DNA from: Spirogloea muscicola
Taxonomy: Eukaryota; Streptophyta; Zygnematophyceae; Spirogloeales; Spirogloeaceae
Reading direction: 5' to 3'
Assembly: GCA_009602725.1 (NCBI GenBank)
Contig: WELB01000076.1
Span: 64,725 to 104,060, forward strand
Length of the DNA stretch: 39,336 nucleotides
Shown here: piece by piece, positions 1 to 11,463 of the stretch
Position numbering within the stretch: position 1 is the first letter of the stretch
Layout of the letters: each line of letters begins with the position of its first letter
The notes under the pieces: generated by a model
Databases searched by the model: none
Told to the model about the DNA's origin: nothing
Seen by the model: only the letters and a program-made list of their open reading frames with translations
Position numbers and translations under genes: made by a program

Positions 1-42
1 CCACCGCTGAATCCGAGCGGCATTGCTGACGGCCATGTGCAG

Positions 43-1713
43 CGGCTGGCCAGCGCGGCGGTGCCGCGACACTGCGTCGGCAAGCGCAAGGGCGGCGGCG
101 GCTCGGCGGCGGAGGCGGTGGCGGCGGCGGCGGAGGCGGCGCGGCGGCATACGGCGGCCAAGTTCGCGGAGTCGTGCTGGAAGCTGGCGTACTACGCCGC
201 CGCCGAGGCCTACGCGCTCGCTGTCACGCTGCCGGAGCCGTGGGCGGCCAGCACCGCCGCCTTCTGGGCCGGCTGGCCCGACCAGCCCATCAAGTCCGCC
301 CCACCGCCCATCAAAGCAAACGTTCTCACATAATAGCTTTGCGTTATCAATAGGATAAAGTTAACGACGAAGTCCGAGCTAAACTGCGAAGGTCAGAGAT
401 AAGGATAAATAGCCTATTAGTGTTGATTTAGAAAGGATAGAAGGACTTCGTGCCGCGGCCCTGGCTCTAGCTGGACGCTGCTGCCGCCGCTCTGCGGCCG
501 GCCATCGTTCCGAGCGGCTGACGCCGTCAGAGCTGCCGGCTGCTGCTGCTGCTGCTTGGCGGTGGCCCGCAGGTTCAAGCTGAAGCTGCTGTACACTGGG
601 CAGGGCGGGTTCTACGTGTACAGCGTCGTCGCGCTGCTGTTCTGGGAGACGCGCCGCAAGGACTTCGGCGTCATGATGGGCCACCACTTCGTCTCCATTG
701 CCCTCATTGCTTACTCGTACGCAACCAGGTATTCCTCCCCTCTTTCCTTCCTGCTGGTACATTGTGACTAAACACCAGTAGCCTCCACTAATGCCTCGAC
801 CATCGTGGTAGCCTTGACAGCGCGCCGCCTTTATGAGGTCGCAGTGCCAGCTCACTCAATGCGTTGCTGCTGCCGTGGTGCGCAGGAGCTTTCGTGTGGG
901 CTCCATCGTGCTGGCGCTCCACGACGCAAGCGACGTGTTGATGGAGTCCGCCAAGCTCCTCAAGTACGCGGGCCGCGACGCTGCTGCCTCCATCGTCTTC
1001 GCCCTCTTTGCCTTCTCCTGGGTCGCCCTGCGCCTCGTCTACTTCCCCTTCTGGATTATCTGGAGCACAAGGTAAGTGCGGAATATGGGTGATGCTACTT
1101 ATCAAACGCTCGCCCCGATTGCTGTGGCATCCATCTGCAATCAATTACCATGTCTTGCTCCATCTTTAGCCCAGGTCCTTCTTGATATTTCACTGCAAAG
1201 TGCAGATTGCAAGCTGCTGAATGTGAGCCATAACACAATCCTTGGTTCTCAGGCTAGCAAGCATCGCTAAGCTGTCTGTCTAAAACATTGTCATAGCCTA
1301 AGACGAGCCAGATCACCAGCTCGGGGCCAAGTCACTGTCGCGGACTCTTTCGTCCAGGCCCTGCAAAAGGGCGCTGACCCGCTCGGTTGCCCCTCGCTCC
1401 AGCTGGGAGGTGCTGCAGATTGTGAACCTGAGCAATCCGGCGTGCCCGCGGCTATACTATGCCTTCAACTCCATGCTCATCACGCTGCTGCTCGTGCATC
1501 TCTACTGGTGGCTCCTCATATCCCGGATGATCCTCCGGCAGCTCAAGAACCGCGGCAAAGTTGGCGACGATGTCCGCTCAGGTTTGTTGGTAGCAGCGTG
1601 CACCAGGCTCTAGGTCTTAACCGTTTGCTGATGTAGCAGCACAGCGGGGGCGTGTTAGCACTGCTCACATGCTTCTTTCTTCCTCTGCTGTGGCAGACAC
1701 GGACGAAGATTGA
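43..1713 (+). CDS. LAG1: LAG1-type ceramide synthase (TLC domain), 5' partial
   Basis: Five exons chain in phase: 43-293, 573-728, 886-1071, 1403-1581 and 1697-1713 (stop TGA 1711-1713), giving 262 visible residues. The family are ER multi-spanning enzymes that N-acylate sphingoid bases with fatty acyl-CoA to make (phyto)ceramide. Seen: a KFAESCWKLAYY segment at the start of the LAG1 domain, WETRRKDF, the HH pair in exon 2 (MGHHFVSIALI) and the VLALHDASD motif in exon 3; the HH and HD residues are the conserved catalytic pair of Lag1p proteins. Several hydrophobic helices follow, including IVFALFAFSWVALRLV and MLITLLLVHLYWWLL. The acidic tail DDVRSDTDED resembles plant homologues. The first transmembrane part and the start codon lie before the window; an AG acceptor at 41-42 after a CTGAC branch-like site sets the first exon edge. 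Exon order and phase leave little doubt about the family; acyl-chain preference cannot be read from sequence. Confidence 0.93.
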
Positions 1714-2392
1714 TGGCAAGCAGTGCAGTGCTGCAGACTCCCGCAAGAAAGCAGCTGGGTCTAGTCTTGCTTGTCAGATGCTTCTCTTTTGCTCTTCCGC
1801 ATATCACCTGTTGTCATCCACGGTCCCGCCAAGTGTGGTGGGCTCTTGGCGTCCACAGGCTACTCGGCTCCAACTCCAACATGGACCTTGGACCCTACAT
1901 GTTGGCAACTAGTAAGGTCAGCTGCACAGGCTGGTGCCCATGCAGACTTAGAAGCGACTGGCTGAACAAAAAGCTTGATGAGGTTTTGATACGCTGCATG
2001 TGTCTAGAAGGCACAGCGCAGGCAGGTCTGAAAAGGGAGTGAAGGTTCTTCACCACATTGGCCTTACACAGCACAAATTCCACCGTGCACTTCTGAGGTG
2101 TTCTTCTCGTCCCCCGCTTGGTAAGGACGCTGTCTACCTATTGATCTATTGCTTTAAGGTCCAGCAAAAATGACTTTGTGACAATTGACCCCGCATCACG
2201 TGGACAACAATCAAATCTACAAGGCAAATTATTTGGTGTAAGCAGATTGCAGCAGAATTAGCTGCTAGCAATGAGAGCCCTTTGTTCACTCTGGAAAGTG
2301 TACACTGGAGATGCCACCGCATACCATTGCTGCCACCCAGCCTGGTTGTCTCAGAACGTCACTGCAGGCAGTGCCACTGGCAAAGCAGCTCA
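1714..2392. other. Convergent 3' intergenic region
   Basis: The 3' flanks of the ceramide synthase (+) and the coiled-coil gene (-) meet here. No coding exon could be supported. A TGTAA pentamer, the polyadenylation signal commonly used by green algae, occurs at 2237-2241 on the plus strand, and its complement (TTACA, so TGTAA on the minus strand) lies at 2064-2068. If both are used, the two 3' UTRs overlap by about 170 bp. Use of these sites is inference. Confidence 0.4.
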
Positions 2393-5300
2393 CTACCTGT
2401 CCGAGTCAAACATCCACCGCGCACGCTTTGCCCGAGCCAGGAACCCTGACAAGGTCACCTTGGCCAAGCGGCCCTGGCGCGGCGTTCCTGATTCCTTGCT
2501 TCCTGGTGAAGGTCCACTCGCAAGCCTGGCCTTGGCATTTGCACCCTGCTCGTACAGCTGCGGCGACAGCCCCCCTATGCCAGGTCTAGAGATAGAGACA
2601 GGCGAGTAGAAGTGCGACGGCGACGAGTAGCTGGGAAAGTCAGCCGGTGAAGCTGTGACTTCTGTAGGCGTTCCGGGTGAGGTAGACGATGGCGAGAGGG
2701 CCGCGCCGAGATATCTATGTGGCCTGGATCCGGCTTCTGCAGCAGAAGGTGGTGGCGTTGAGGATGCTTGGGCAAACGGCGAGCTTGGCTCTCTATCACA
2801 CTGAAAACCATGACTTGCTGCCGCTGCTGGGCCTGGCACCTGCAAGCCGTTCCACATCCGGATGCTGGCTCTGCCGTCCTGACAGTGCTGCACAGACTCC
2901 TGGTAGAGGGGATTCTGAACCGTGGACGCAGTCAACTCATGCAGGGCGGGACTGCGAGAACCCCACTCTCCATAGACTGGCGGGCTGGTCGGCCTTGGCA
3001 CCGCCAAGGCCACAAGCTGCTCTCCCAGGGCCTCGATTGTGGCCCTGGCATCCTCCAGCCGCTCGCTAGCAGACGCAAGCTCCGCATCCTGCACAAATCG
3101 GAATGGGTGTAAGTTGATGTCCAGAGCAATGCCTTGTGTGTGATGTTCAACACTAGAAACAACTGCAAAGCTTGCAGGCACCCCACCAACAAAGACTAAC
3201 TGGCATGTCAGCAAAGAGGATATGTTCGTGTGGACGATGCCATACTTTCTCCGCAACGACGTTTGCAAGATTGGCAATCGCGTCATCACTGGCTCTGCAG
3301 CAACGCAGCCAGCCAGCCCATCAGGAATCGAGGAGAAAAAGAGAGCAGCTTCCCATCAGCTACCTAGTCACTTGGAAACAAACCGTGAGCAAGTGACTGC
3401 CCAAACCTGGCAGACTCATGTAGTGCAGCTGTACACACCTGGCATAGAGCTCTTGAAGCTCGTGCTGCAGCTTGCCAACAATGAAGTTGCGAGTGGCCCG
3501 CTCCATGTCCAATTCCCCCTTAGCCGAGTTGAGCTGCGCCATCAGCATGCTCCCATTGGCCAGCACCCCTTGGAGTTGCTGACTCAGATGCTCCCTCTGC
3601 TCCTTCACCACCACCAGCTCCTCCACAGCCATGCTGAGGCGGTCCATAGCATCTGCCAACATGTTCTCAAGCTCCTGCTTGGACACCTCCGCACTGCCAC
3701 CCGCTGACTTTGCTGCTGCCAAGTCCGCCCTCAACTTCGCCAACTCAAGCTGGGCAGCATCAACCTCCTGTTGTGCATGACCTGCCACCTCCCGCTGATT
3801 TCCCAGCTCCGCTTGTAGCTCAGCAAACCTGAAGCTGGCTGCGTGCATATCATCCTTTAAACTCTGGAGCTCCAGATGGGTCTCCTGCATGCGGGCCTGC
3901 TTCTCCTGGCACTGCGATGCCAGCTCAACTGCCTGGCTGGTAATGGCTGCCAAGTCCATGCCCAACGTGTCACGCTCCAGCTGACAAGCCGTGACAGCAG
4001 ATCTCAAGCTGTCTTGAAGGTCTTCCGCGGCCCTCAGCTCCTGCTCCAGTCTGCCACATCTGGCGGCCACTTCTTCCTGAGCATGTGTCATTGCTGAAAG
4101 CTCAACAACCAGCCGAGCGCAATCATCCCTGCAGGCTCCAAGCTGGCATTTCAAGTCCTCTACATCCATGCTAAGCTGTTCTGCCCTCAACGCTCCTGGC
4201 TGTTCTTGCTTTTCTGTGTCTTCGGAAGCTATTTGTCTGCAATACAGGGGAATGCGTTCGAAGTGAGCTTCACAGGCAGTAGCCTTGCTTCTGTGTCAGT
4301 GTCTATAATCTCTGTGTCAACGTACATTGCCACATCAGCTGATCTCTTTGACCTCCTCCCACGAATGTTGGAAGCTAACAACTATACCAGTACCTCTCAA
4401 AGGTAGTTGGCATGAAGCAGTGGCAGCGACATACCTATCATTGTCCACAACATTACTCAGCCTGGGAGTGGTATGCTGCAAGTATCCGCCTGCCTTCTCC
4501 ACTTCAACATTCTCTCTTGCTTGTCTCGCAAAGTCTTCACTCTCCTTCGCTTTCCGGGACAGGTCAGTGATCTAGTCATTGAACAGAGGCACCATCTGGC
4601 TATGTTAAGTCTCTGTTGACTGTAACCACCAGCAAGCGCTGACAAGAGAGGGAGGACAAGGTGGAGAATTCTCACTTGTGAAGTTATGAGTAGCCAAAGT
4701 CAAATGTTGGCACTAAAACTGTCTCAAAACCTCAACATTCATAAGTCAGAGCAGCTTCCAATCATCCGGAGCTTACAGGCAACTAATCAGCTTATTACCT
4801 CCTTTGTGGCATCTGCTAGACAAACTGCCATCTCCCCTAGTTGCACCTTCACTCCAACCAGCTCTTGTTCCGACTCCTCCTTATCACACCTTAATGCTTC
4901 AAGTTCTGCATTGAGAACCAATCAAAAGTAAGAAGGTGATAGATGCTGTTGTCGGGCATTCGAAAGAACAAAAGCAAGCACATGCAGTGTCAGAAAAAGA
5001 AGATGAGATGTGTGTGTCGGACTTGTGGCAGCCTGCCATTCTAACGGCCTTGCAGAATTCCCACAATCGAAGGGCTTCTAATAATCTTGTAGAATTGTTG
5101 CGTGACGGGCCACATCTACAGTCCCAATCAAACATCCTACACCAGGCCAGACGTACCTGCATGGTATGCTCCCTTTGATGCCCACAGCTCAATTACTGTT
5201 TGTCTTGCAGCCTCAAGTTCTGCCAGCGGATTCTGCTGGTGGCTGATACTTGCATTGTCTTCAAGGGCAGCTAAATGCAGCTCTTCTGTCCTCATTGTTT

Positions 5301-8300
5301 CCTCTGCGAGCCGAGACTCTAAGACCGTAGCCCTATTTTTAGCATCAATGAGCTCTTGAGCGACTGCATTCTGTACCTTAATCTGGCATTCCTTCACTCC
5401 TTGCAGGTGCTCCAACCTGCTTAAGAGCTCCTCTACCTCGGCTCTTACGGCAGTGCACTCGCCATGCAGACGACTGCATAGCTCATGACTGCTGGCTACT
5501 GAAACATCAATTGCTGACGGGCTCTGAGCACCAGATTCAACATTGCCGAGATGGTCACATTCGCTTAAATAACTGGCTATTGCTGTCGTGTCTGCGTGGC
5601 TCCTGCAAATGTCTTCGGTACTGAGGTTGTCTGTACATATGTCAACAGAGTTCACAGAGTCATCACTTGGAAGCGCCTCAGAGTCCTCTTGCCGTGCAAG
5701 ACTACTAGCTGTAGCTCCTGCATCATAAACAACTCCTAAGTTGCATAAGCTGACACATCAAAGACTTATTTGCCACCACAGCTCCATGGAGATATACTCA
5801 TTGCACTGCTGATGAGCACTTAAGTATGCATGATCCTTGCTGAAAGCATTGCGTCAAAGTATCTGGCATCAATCTGCATTCACTTCTGAAATTGCAATTG
5901 CATCACCATCTTAAATAGGAGGACCCCTTTTAACACTGATTGAAGACGGTATACCTGCTTTTCCCCCTTGTCCTGCAGCTGCATGTACATTGTTGACCTG
6001 ACGTGCAGCTGACTCTGCCTGTGCTCCTGTGCGATCTGCCTCTAGAACCGCTAGCTGGCCTATCACATTTTGCAGTTGAGCTGCCTCCGTACTCCCTGCA
6101 TCAGGCCCAAACCCGCGCCTGACTGCCGCAAGCTCAGCTTGGATGATTGCAGTTCGACTCTTCCAATTTGCAACCTCGGTCAACAGCTCTCTGTTGCGGC
6201 TGCTGAGCGTGCTTAGCTCTGTCTCCATCCTGTCCTTTTCACTGTTGGACAAAGAGAGCTCTGCATCCAGTAGAGTAACGTTCTCTTGCACCTTTGAGAC
6301 ATCCATGGTTAAGCGAGCCCTGTGCTGCTGACTTTCGCAGAGTTCGTTCTGCAGCCACCCCATTCGCTCATTGAGTTGCTGATCGATGACGTTTCCCTTT
6401 GATCGGCTTGAAACAGTGTCACTGCACGGTATGACAGAGCACGGGGTCATCAACCTTGTTAGCAACCTGACAATCATGTATTACTGCATAGCATTGTCAA
6501 GATTGCATTAAGGACCTCAAACAGCTGGCTACTGAGAATGTGACTTACAGACGCACGTGCAGCACCACAGTGGCATACCTAAGAGCCACTGGACTGGCAG
6601 CTGTTTGGAATGAGCCTGAGCTCGTGGACCCCTCTGCTTCCATGGTCTGGAGTTGACTTTGCATGGCCCTCAGACTCCGCTGTAGCGCCTCGCACAGCTC
6701 AGTCATCTCTTGGAGCTCAGACTCTCTCTTTTGCAAAGCAGATGTCAGCTTACTCTTCTCCTGTAGCCATGCTTGAGGCTCAGCCTTCACATCGACAGAG
6801 TTCAGGGCACCCACGTGCAGTCTGTCTGAGGGTATTAGCCGTGGTCGCTGCTTGGCTGCAGTTGGGGTCCTCAAATCACGTTGACTGGCTTCTGTCAAGC
6901 TGGACCCACTATCACTGTCACTCTGATAAGATAGAGCGCTGCCATCCATCTGATCTGCCACCTCCTTCACTTCTTTCACTTCAGCCTCAAGCTGCTGTTG
7001 TCTGTCCTCTGCCTGCTTTGTCTTGAAGGCATGTAGCATCTCCTTCAACTGTTTGCACTCAAGCTCTAGCTCCTCCAGCGGGCCAACGTCCAAGTTTATT
7101 CTGCCCAGGTCCTTGCGCTCTGTTGGGCACTTGCCATCTATTTCATTGCCACTTGGCGCTCCAGCATGATCACCTGAATGACTTCTTGCCGCAGTGATTG
7201 TATGAGAGTCATCCTCTTCATCAGCAGTAGAGCACTTTTCCTGTTCCAGTTCCTCCAGAAGCAGAGCAAGTTGTTCCCTCTCCTTCTCCGAGCGCACCTT
7301 AGCGATTTCCAGGTCCTGTCAGCAGTCAATCTGGCCATCATGATTCTCCTTGGCTCCTAGTGCTATCTACTTGGCTTCTAGCACTTGCCTTTAGAAACTG
7401 ACCTACCTACTCAACTTTTCCACAGAGACTGGCCTGACTATTGCTGTTTGACTTGTCAAGCAGCTGATAAGGCTGTTGTTACAAGTTCATCCATCAAAAG
7501 CGGGGACAACATGCAACAGCAGAATGGACCTTCATAGTAGTTCTCAACCACTCAAGCTAGACTGTGGTAGAAGATGATGCAGCAGTCATACATGTATGAT
7601 GAGGGCTCTGTCCTCCAAGACCACGGCCATAGCATCCATCTCCGACATCAGGTCCTGCATCTGGTGCTCCATCTCGGTAGCTTTGGCTTCCAGACCTCTC
7701 TTTACCTCCTCCCACTCGTCCTGCTTTTTGACCAGTGCATTCTCCACTCTTGCTGATATGTCTTGCTCAGCCAGGAGAGCAATTTGGCCGTTCTCTTGGT
7801 TTGAATCAGCAGTCAGGCCTGAAGTTCTTGAGGAGCTCTTGCTTTGCTGCTCCCGTGCCTTGCGCAGCTCACGCATGCATTCCTGTCACATGGAGGTTGC
7901 TTAGAATTCACCATCCAGAGAATAGCTGACTAGAAAACACGTGCAGGTCTAGCTCGCTCACTTGCATGCTAGGCATTGACATGCATCACATCAGCTGCTT
8001 TCACTAGCCTGACCTTCAGTGCTGCATCAAGCCTTGTACATTTGACCTCTTGAGCCTGGATGTCATGCAGGGCATTACCCAGTCGCGCTTTCAGCTCCTT
8101 GGATTCAGCAGTCGCTCGCTCCCATCCTGGTTACGCGCAACTCAATATTGGGGATCATCATGTCGCGTACTTGGACGGTGGAAACATCTTGGCATCGACA
8201 TGTAGATGTACACAAAGATCTTTGTTCTGAAGTTTGCAAATTTGCTGCTTGATGCTTCTCTACGACTATTGTCACCCAGCTGCATGATGCACCGCTAGCT

Positions 8301-9261
8301 TTTGCTTGCCATGGAGCTAGACACAACACTGACGTACCGCTGACAGCCTCCTCTGCAACTTGCATATGCCTCAACACTTCATCATCTGGGTAGGCCAACT
8401 TCTCTGAGTCACCTGCAAATTTGAAAGCAGTGAAAGTCAGGCACAGATAGAAGGAGTGATTTCAGTGGTTGAATTGTGCCAACCTCAGGCCAAATATGGG
8501 AGCAAGCCATGCAGAAAAGCCATCTTAGAGATTTGATGAGCTTGTCTGAAGTTAGGAGCTTCACAGAGCAAGGAACTCCACTGCAAAATCCCTGAAGCAG
8601 CAAGCCTAACTCACCTCTCTGGGGCGAGAGCCTATCATCTGACTCGAAATGTTGTCGCAGTGTTTGTGTGATGGGGCTGTCCAGCGACTCCTGAGGGGAA
8701 AGCCTATTGCTTGACTGGAAGTGGTGCCGTAATGTTGCCGTGATGGGGCTGTCCAGCGACTCTTGAGGGGGAAGCCTATTGCTTGACAGGAAGTGGTGCC
8801 GTAATGTTGCCGTGATGGGGCTGCTGACCATGTCATCCACATTACCATCTGAAGAAAACCGTTGCCGGAGTGAAAATGCAACTGGGCTGTCAAGCGAGTC
8901 GTCCACACTGCTGGCATCCTGTCACAAGGAGGTGCTGTGTAAGCAGCAGGAAGGTTCTTGGATGATCTCAGTGAGCAATTACAGTTTTAAGAGAGCAGTA
9001 TGCAGTATGACTTGGAGTTGAGGCCCTCAGCTAAGGCCCTCTTATGCTCCTGGTGGAGGGAGAAGAAGACACAGACAAGGAAAATATGCACACACTAGAA
9101 TAGGTAGCATTGACTTGTCTCGAGCAAGCCTCTTCGTGAGCACAAACCCTCAGCACTGAGCCTCTCAAGGCTGCACAAGTACGGTCGGAGTGTTGGACAA
9201 GCCACAGTGGTTGACTCACATCATGCTCGTTGATAACAACTCCCAGCGTTGATGCTGCCAT
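2393..9261 (-). CDS. Large coiled-coil protein with N-terminal SPIT-x-TLR repeats
   Basis: Thirteen exons on the minus strand close in phase: 9261-9220, 8918-8615, 8412-8338, 8126-8014, 7882-7592, 7315-6579, 6466-5955, 5717-5157, 4905-4799, 4571-4435, 4236-3439, 3294-3246 (49-nt microexon) and 3088-2393 (stop TAG). This predicts about 1,473 residues. ATG at 9261 is the first in frame, though an upstream exon cannot be excluded. Residues 15 to about 115 hold four copies of a roughly 24-residue repeat (DSPITATLRHHF type). Most of the rest is Glu/Leu/Gln/Ala-rich heptad coiled coil (for example EREQLALLLEELEQEK, ELVVVKEQREHLSQQLQGVL). The last 200 residues are Ser/Pro-rich and probably disordered. 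I recognise no catalytic domain. Long coiled coils of this kind are typical of cytoskeletal, basal-body, golgin or tethering proteins; the role here is unknown. Exon 7 has a second in-frame acceptor starting at 6421, which would drop 15 residues. Confidence 0.82.
8617..8906 (-). repeat. 72-bp coding tandem repeat in exon 2 of the coiled-coil gene
   Basis: Three near-identical units recur with a 72-bp period (matching points at 8671, 8743 and 8815) and a fourth, more diverged unit lies at the 5' side. Each encodes 24 residues with the core SPITxTLRxxF followed by an acidic/Ser stretch and Leu-x-Pro-Gln. The period is an exact multiple of three, so copy number can change without breaking the frame. 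The two middle copies are almost identical at DNA level, pointing to recent duplication or homogenisation. Confidence 0.85.
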
Positions 9262-10150
9262 CGGAGCAAAGATGCTGCCCCAGCAGCCTCGAGCAAGTGC
9301 GAATTACCACTGAGCCTGCTTGCAGACCACAGGTTAACAAAAGAGAGGAGGTCATCTTGTGCGCATGTCAAATAACAGCACACAATTGGCCAGGTAGCCG
9401 GCAATCGCATGCATTCACACCATGCGGGGGTCGATTGCACACTCGTAGGGGCGCTCTGCCGCTGACGCTGCGGGACTCAATGCTGGCCAGCATGCAGGCC
9501 TGGCGCAGAGAATGCAGAGCGCGCATGCCGAGTGGCTCCACGAAAGACAGCCAATGGCCTGGATGTCCAGACCTGCGAGCGTCTCAGTGCAGGCAGCTCC
9601 GATGCTCGTTCGCCGCCGCTGTTGCCACGCCTCGTCGATAGAGGTGTTGGTGGAAGCACGCTGGGGCCAGTTGGCGCCCTTCCGCGAGCGTCACTGGCAC
9701 TAAAAGCCGTGCCTTGGAAGGTGTTGCCTTCGGGATGCTGCCGCCAGGTCCGCCGCGCCAGCCCGGGCTTCTCTCAGGCAGGGCGCCTCATGGCGACGGC
9801 CAGGAAGACGGGGCCGTCGCCGTCGGGCAGCGGGCAGAGGCTCCGGGAGGCGGAGCCTTCGCGCCGGAGGGGCGACCGCCGGGCCGGCCGTGCAAGACGC
9901 CCGGGCGCGTCGCCAGCCGGCGCCCGGCCTCGGGANAATGCAGCTAGCTGCCAACGTCAAATGCGGCTGTAGAAGCCAGCCAGATGCATCGGAGCCAAGC
10001 CAGGCGGGAAACGGGGGCAATCGAGACATCGGGCGGCTACACGCCCTCGGCCGTCTCGTCGACGTCTGGGAGCCCACGGCTGGGGCCGTCTGGCGAGGCG
10101 CCTTTCCGCTGGCTCTGGCCAGGGGGACCCACTTCCAGGAGCCCAGCATC
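9262..10150. other. Upstream region of divergent genes; GC-rich, with single unresolved base
   Basis: This stretch lies between the coiled-coil gene start (minus) and the transporter (plus). From about 9700 it becomes very GC-rich with many short inverted repeats (for example around 9837-9860). One N at 9937 may mark an assembly join. Overlapping open frames on both strands show no recognisable protein and look like by-products of base composition. It may be the body of a second repeat element related to the one at 10451, since the minus-strand sequence running out of the 10211-10413 repeats into this stretch has a similar architecture. Confidence 0.35.
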
Positions 10151-10210
10151 TCTGATCTGCGGCTGCTTAGCAGGGGTTACTGAGTGTCTCGTAGTTATTT
10201 CTGTTTCTTA

Positions 10211-10413
10211 GCGCTTCCCCTGGCCCCCTTCTCGTACTCTGTTCATTCTTTTTCGGGCTGGTTGTTCCAGCCCCTATTCTCAATGGGCGAGCACTTTCTT
10301 CTTTTTCCGCTGACAGGCTCTGGCGCTTCCCTTGGCCCCCTTCTCGTCCTTTGTTGAGTCTTTTTTCGGGCTGGCTTTTCCAGCCCCTATTCTCAATGGG
10401 CGAGCACTTTCTT
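10211..10413. repeat. Two direct copies of a 112-bp unit
   Basis: A unit beginning GCGCTTCCC at 10211 restarts at 10323. Both copies share GGCCCCCTTCTCGT, a short palindrome-like GGCTGG...CCAGCC core and a closing block CTATTCTCAATGGGCGAGC. The arrangement (GGCTGG/CCAGCC stem followed by an A-rich tract on the other strand) resembles the ends of the 10451-11067 element but the sequence differs, so this is probably a related element family rather than the same one. Confidence 0.8.
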
Positions 10414-10450
10414 TTGGCCATGCACCAGCATGCTGGGCGCTCAAAGAAGG

Positions 10451-11067
10451 AAGCGCGGCCAGATTGACTGGTGGCTGGGAAAGGCCAGCCCAAAAGAATC
10501 GACAAAGTCTGAGGGAGCCTGAGTGCGAACAACTAGGACTAAGACATCAGCCAGGGAACGCTCAGTAATCTCTAGACAGGAGATGCAGGTCCGAGAAGCT
10601 AGCTGGCGGAAAGACGTCGCCCTGACGGAAGCCGGAGGCCGCAGCCAAAGCTCGGCCTGCGCGCAAGTGAACCGCGAAGGCGAGGGACCGCTGCATCGAG
10701 ACGGCCAAGCGCATGCGGAAAACCTGAGCGAGGGACCCGGCTACGTTGAAGCCGGGCTGCTCGCCCTGCTGCCGCAGGCGGCGGGCCGCTGCACGCCGCG
10801 CCAGGCGCTCCAAGTCAGGAGCCGGCCACCGGCTTCCGATGCGGCGCTCCGGCTCCCCAAGTTAGCCTGTCGGATCGACCGGGCGTCGATTGTCCGCCCA
10901 CTACTTGCTTTAGCCAGCTATTGCCCCGTTTACCAGGACTATGAGAGGTCACTGAGCGCTCCCTGGCTGATGTCTTTGTCGTAGTCCTTTCGCACTCCGG
11001 CTCCTTCAGACCTTGTCCATTCCTTTGGGCTGGCCTTTCTCAGCCACCAGTCAATCTGGCCGCGCTT
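10451..11067. mobile_element. 617-bp element with about 127-bp terminal inverted repeats
   Basis: The left end (10451-10577, starting AAGCGCGGCCAGATTGACTG) is repeated as reverse complement at the right end (about 10941-11067), with a few mismatches over about 127 bp. The GC-rich middle has no recognisable transposase; the open frame across it has no family resemblance. A diverged half copy of the left end plus internal sequence lies at 28785-29070. Long TIRs, a short body and dispersed copies suggest a non-autonomous DNA transposon (MITE or foldback type). A clear target-site duplication was not seen, so the exact ends are uncertain by some 10 bp. Confidence 0.75.
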
Positions 11068-11386
11068 TCTCTTGGTGAGGCTCGGATTGGCGTCCCTTTC
11101 GTTTCATGCAAACCGCGGCGCGCCTTTCCGAACAATGTATCGGCTTGAATTGGCCTCCAGTTCATTGCATGCGCCCCGCGCGCCGTCGCTTCTCCCTTTC
11201 GACACACCTCGCGACGGCCACTGTCACTGTGGCTGCGTCCATACCGGCTTCTGATGTTGTGAACGGGCTCCTTGGGACCCGTTCACATGCTAGCCCGCCT
11301 ATTTCTCACGAGAGGCCAGCGTGGCCAGTATCTCACTTCAGAGCGAAACCCAAATCCGCCGCCCAGTCCTCCACGTCTGGTCAGCT

Positions 11387-11426
<40 letters not shown>
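11387..11426 (+). repeat. (GCC)n run in the 5' leader of the transporter gene
   Basis: About thirteen GCC/CGC units sit some 40 bp upstream of the chosen ATG at 11464. They are in the same open frame as the transporter and would encode poly-Ala if translation began at an upstream in-frame start (ATG near 11287). A similar run precedes CURT1. Confidence 0.9.
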
Positions 11427-11463
11427 GGGGAGTTCCCCGCCCGCGGACGGCTGGCTGCCCGCC

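Noticed and set aside
9532-10149. Overlapping open frames on both strands around the N at 9937
   Set aside because: No family features on either strand; very high GC makes stops rare, and the area looks like repeat DNA.
10523-10984. 153-codon open frame inside the inverted-repeat element
   Set aside because: It covers the left inverted repeat and GC-rich body and resembles no transposase or other protein; composition alone explains it.
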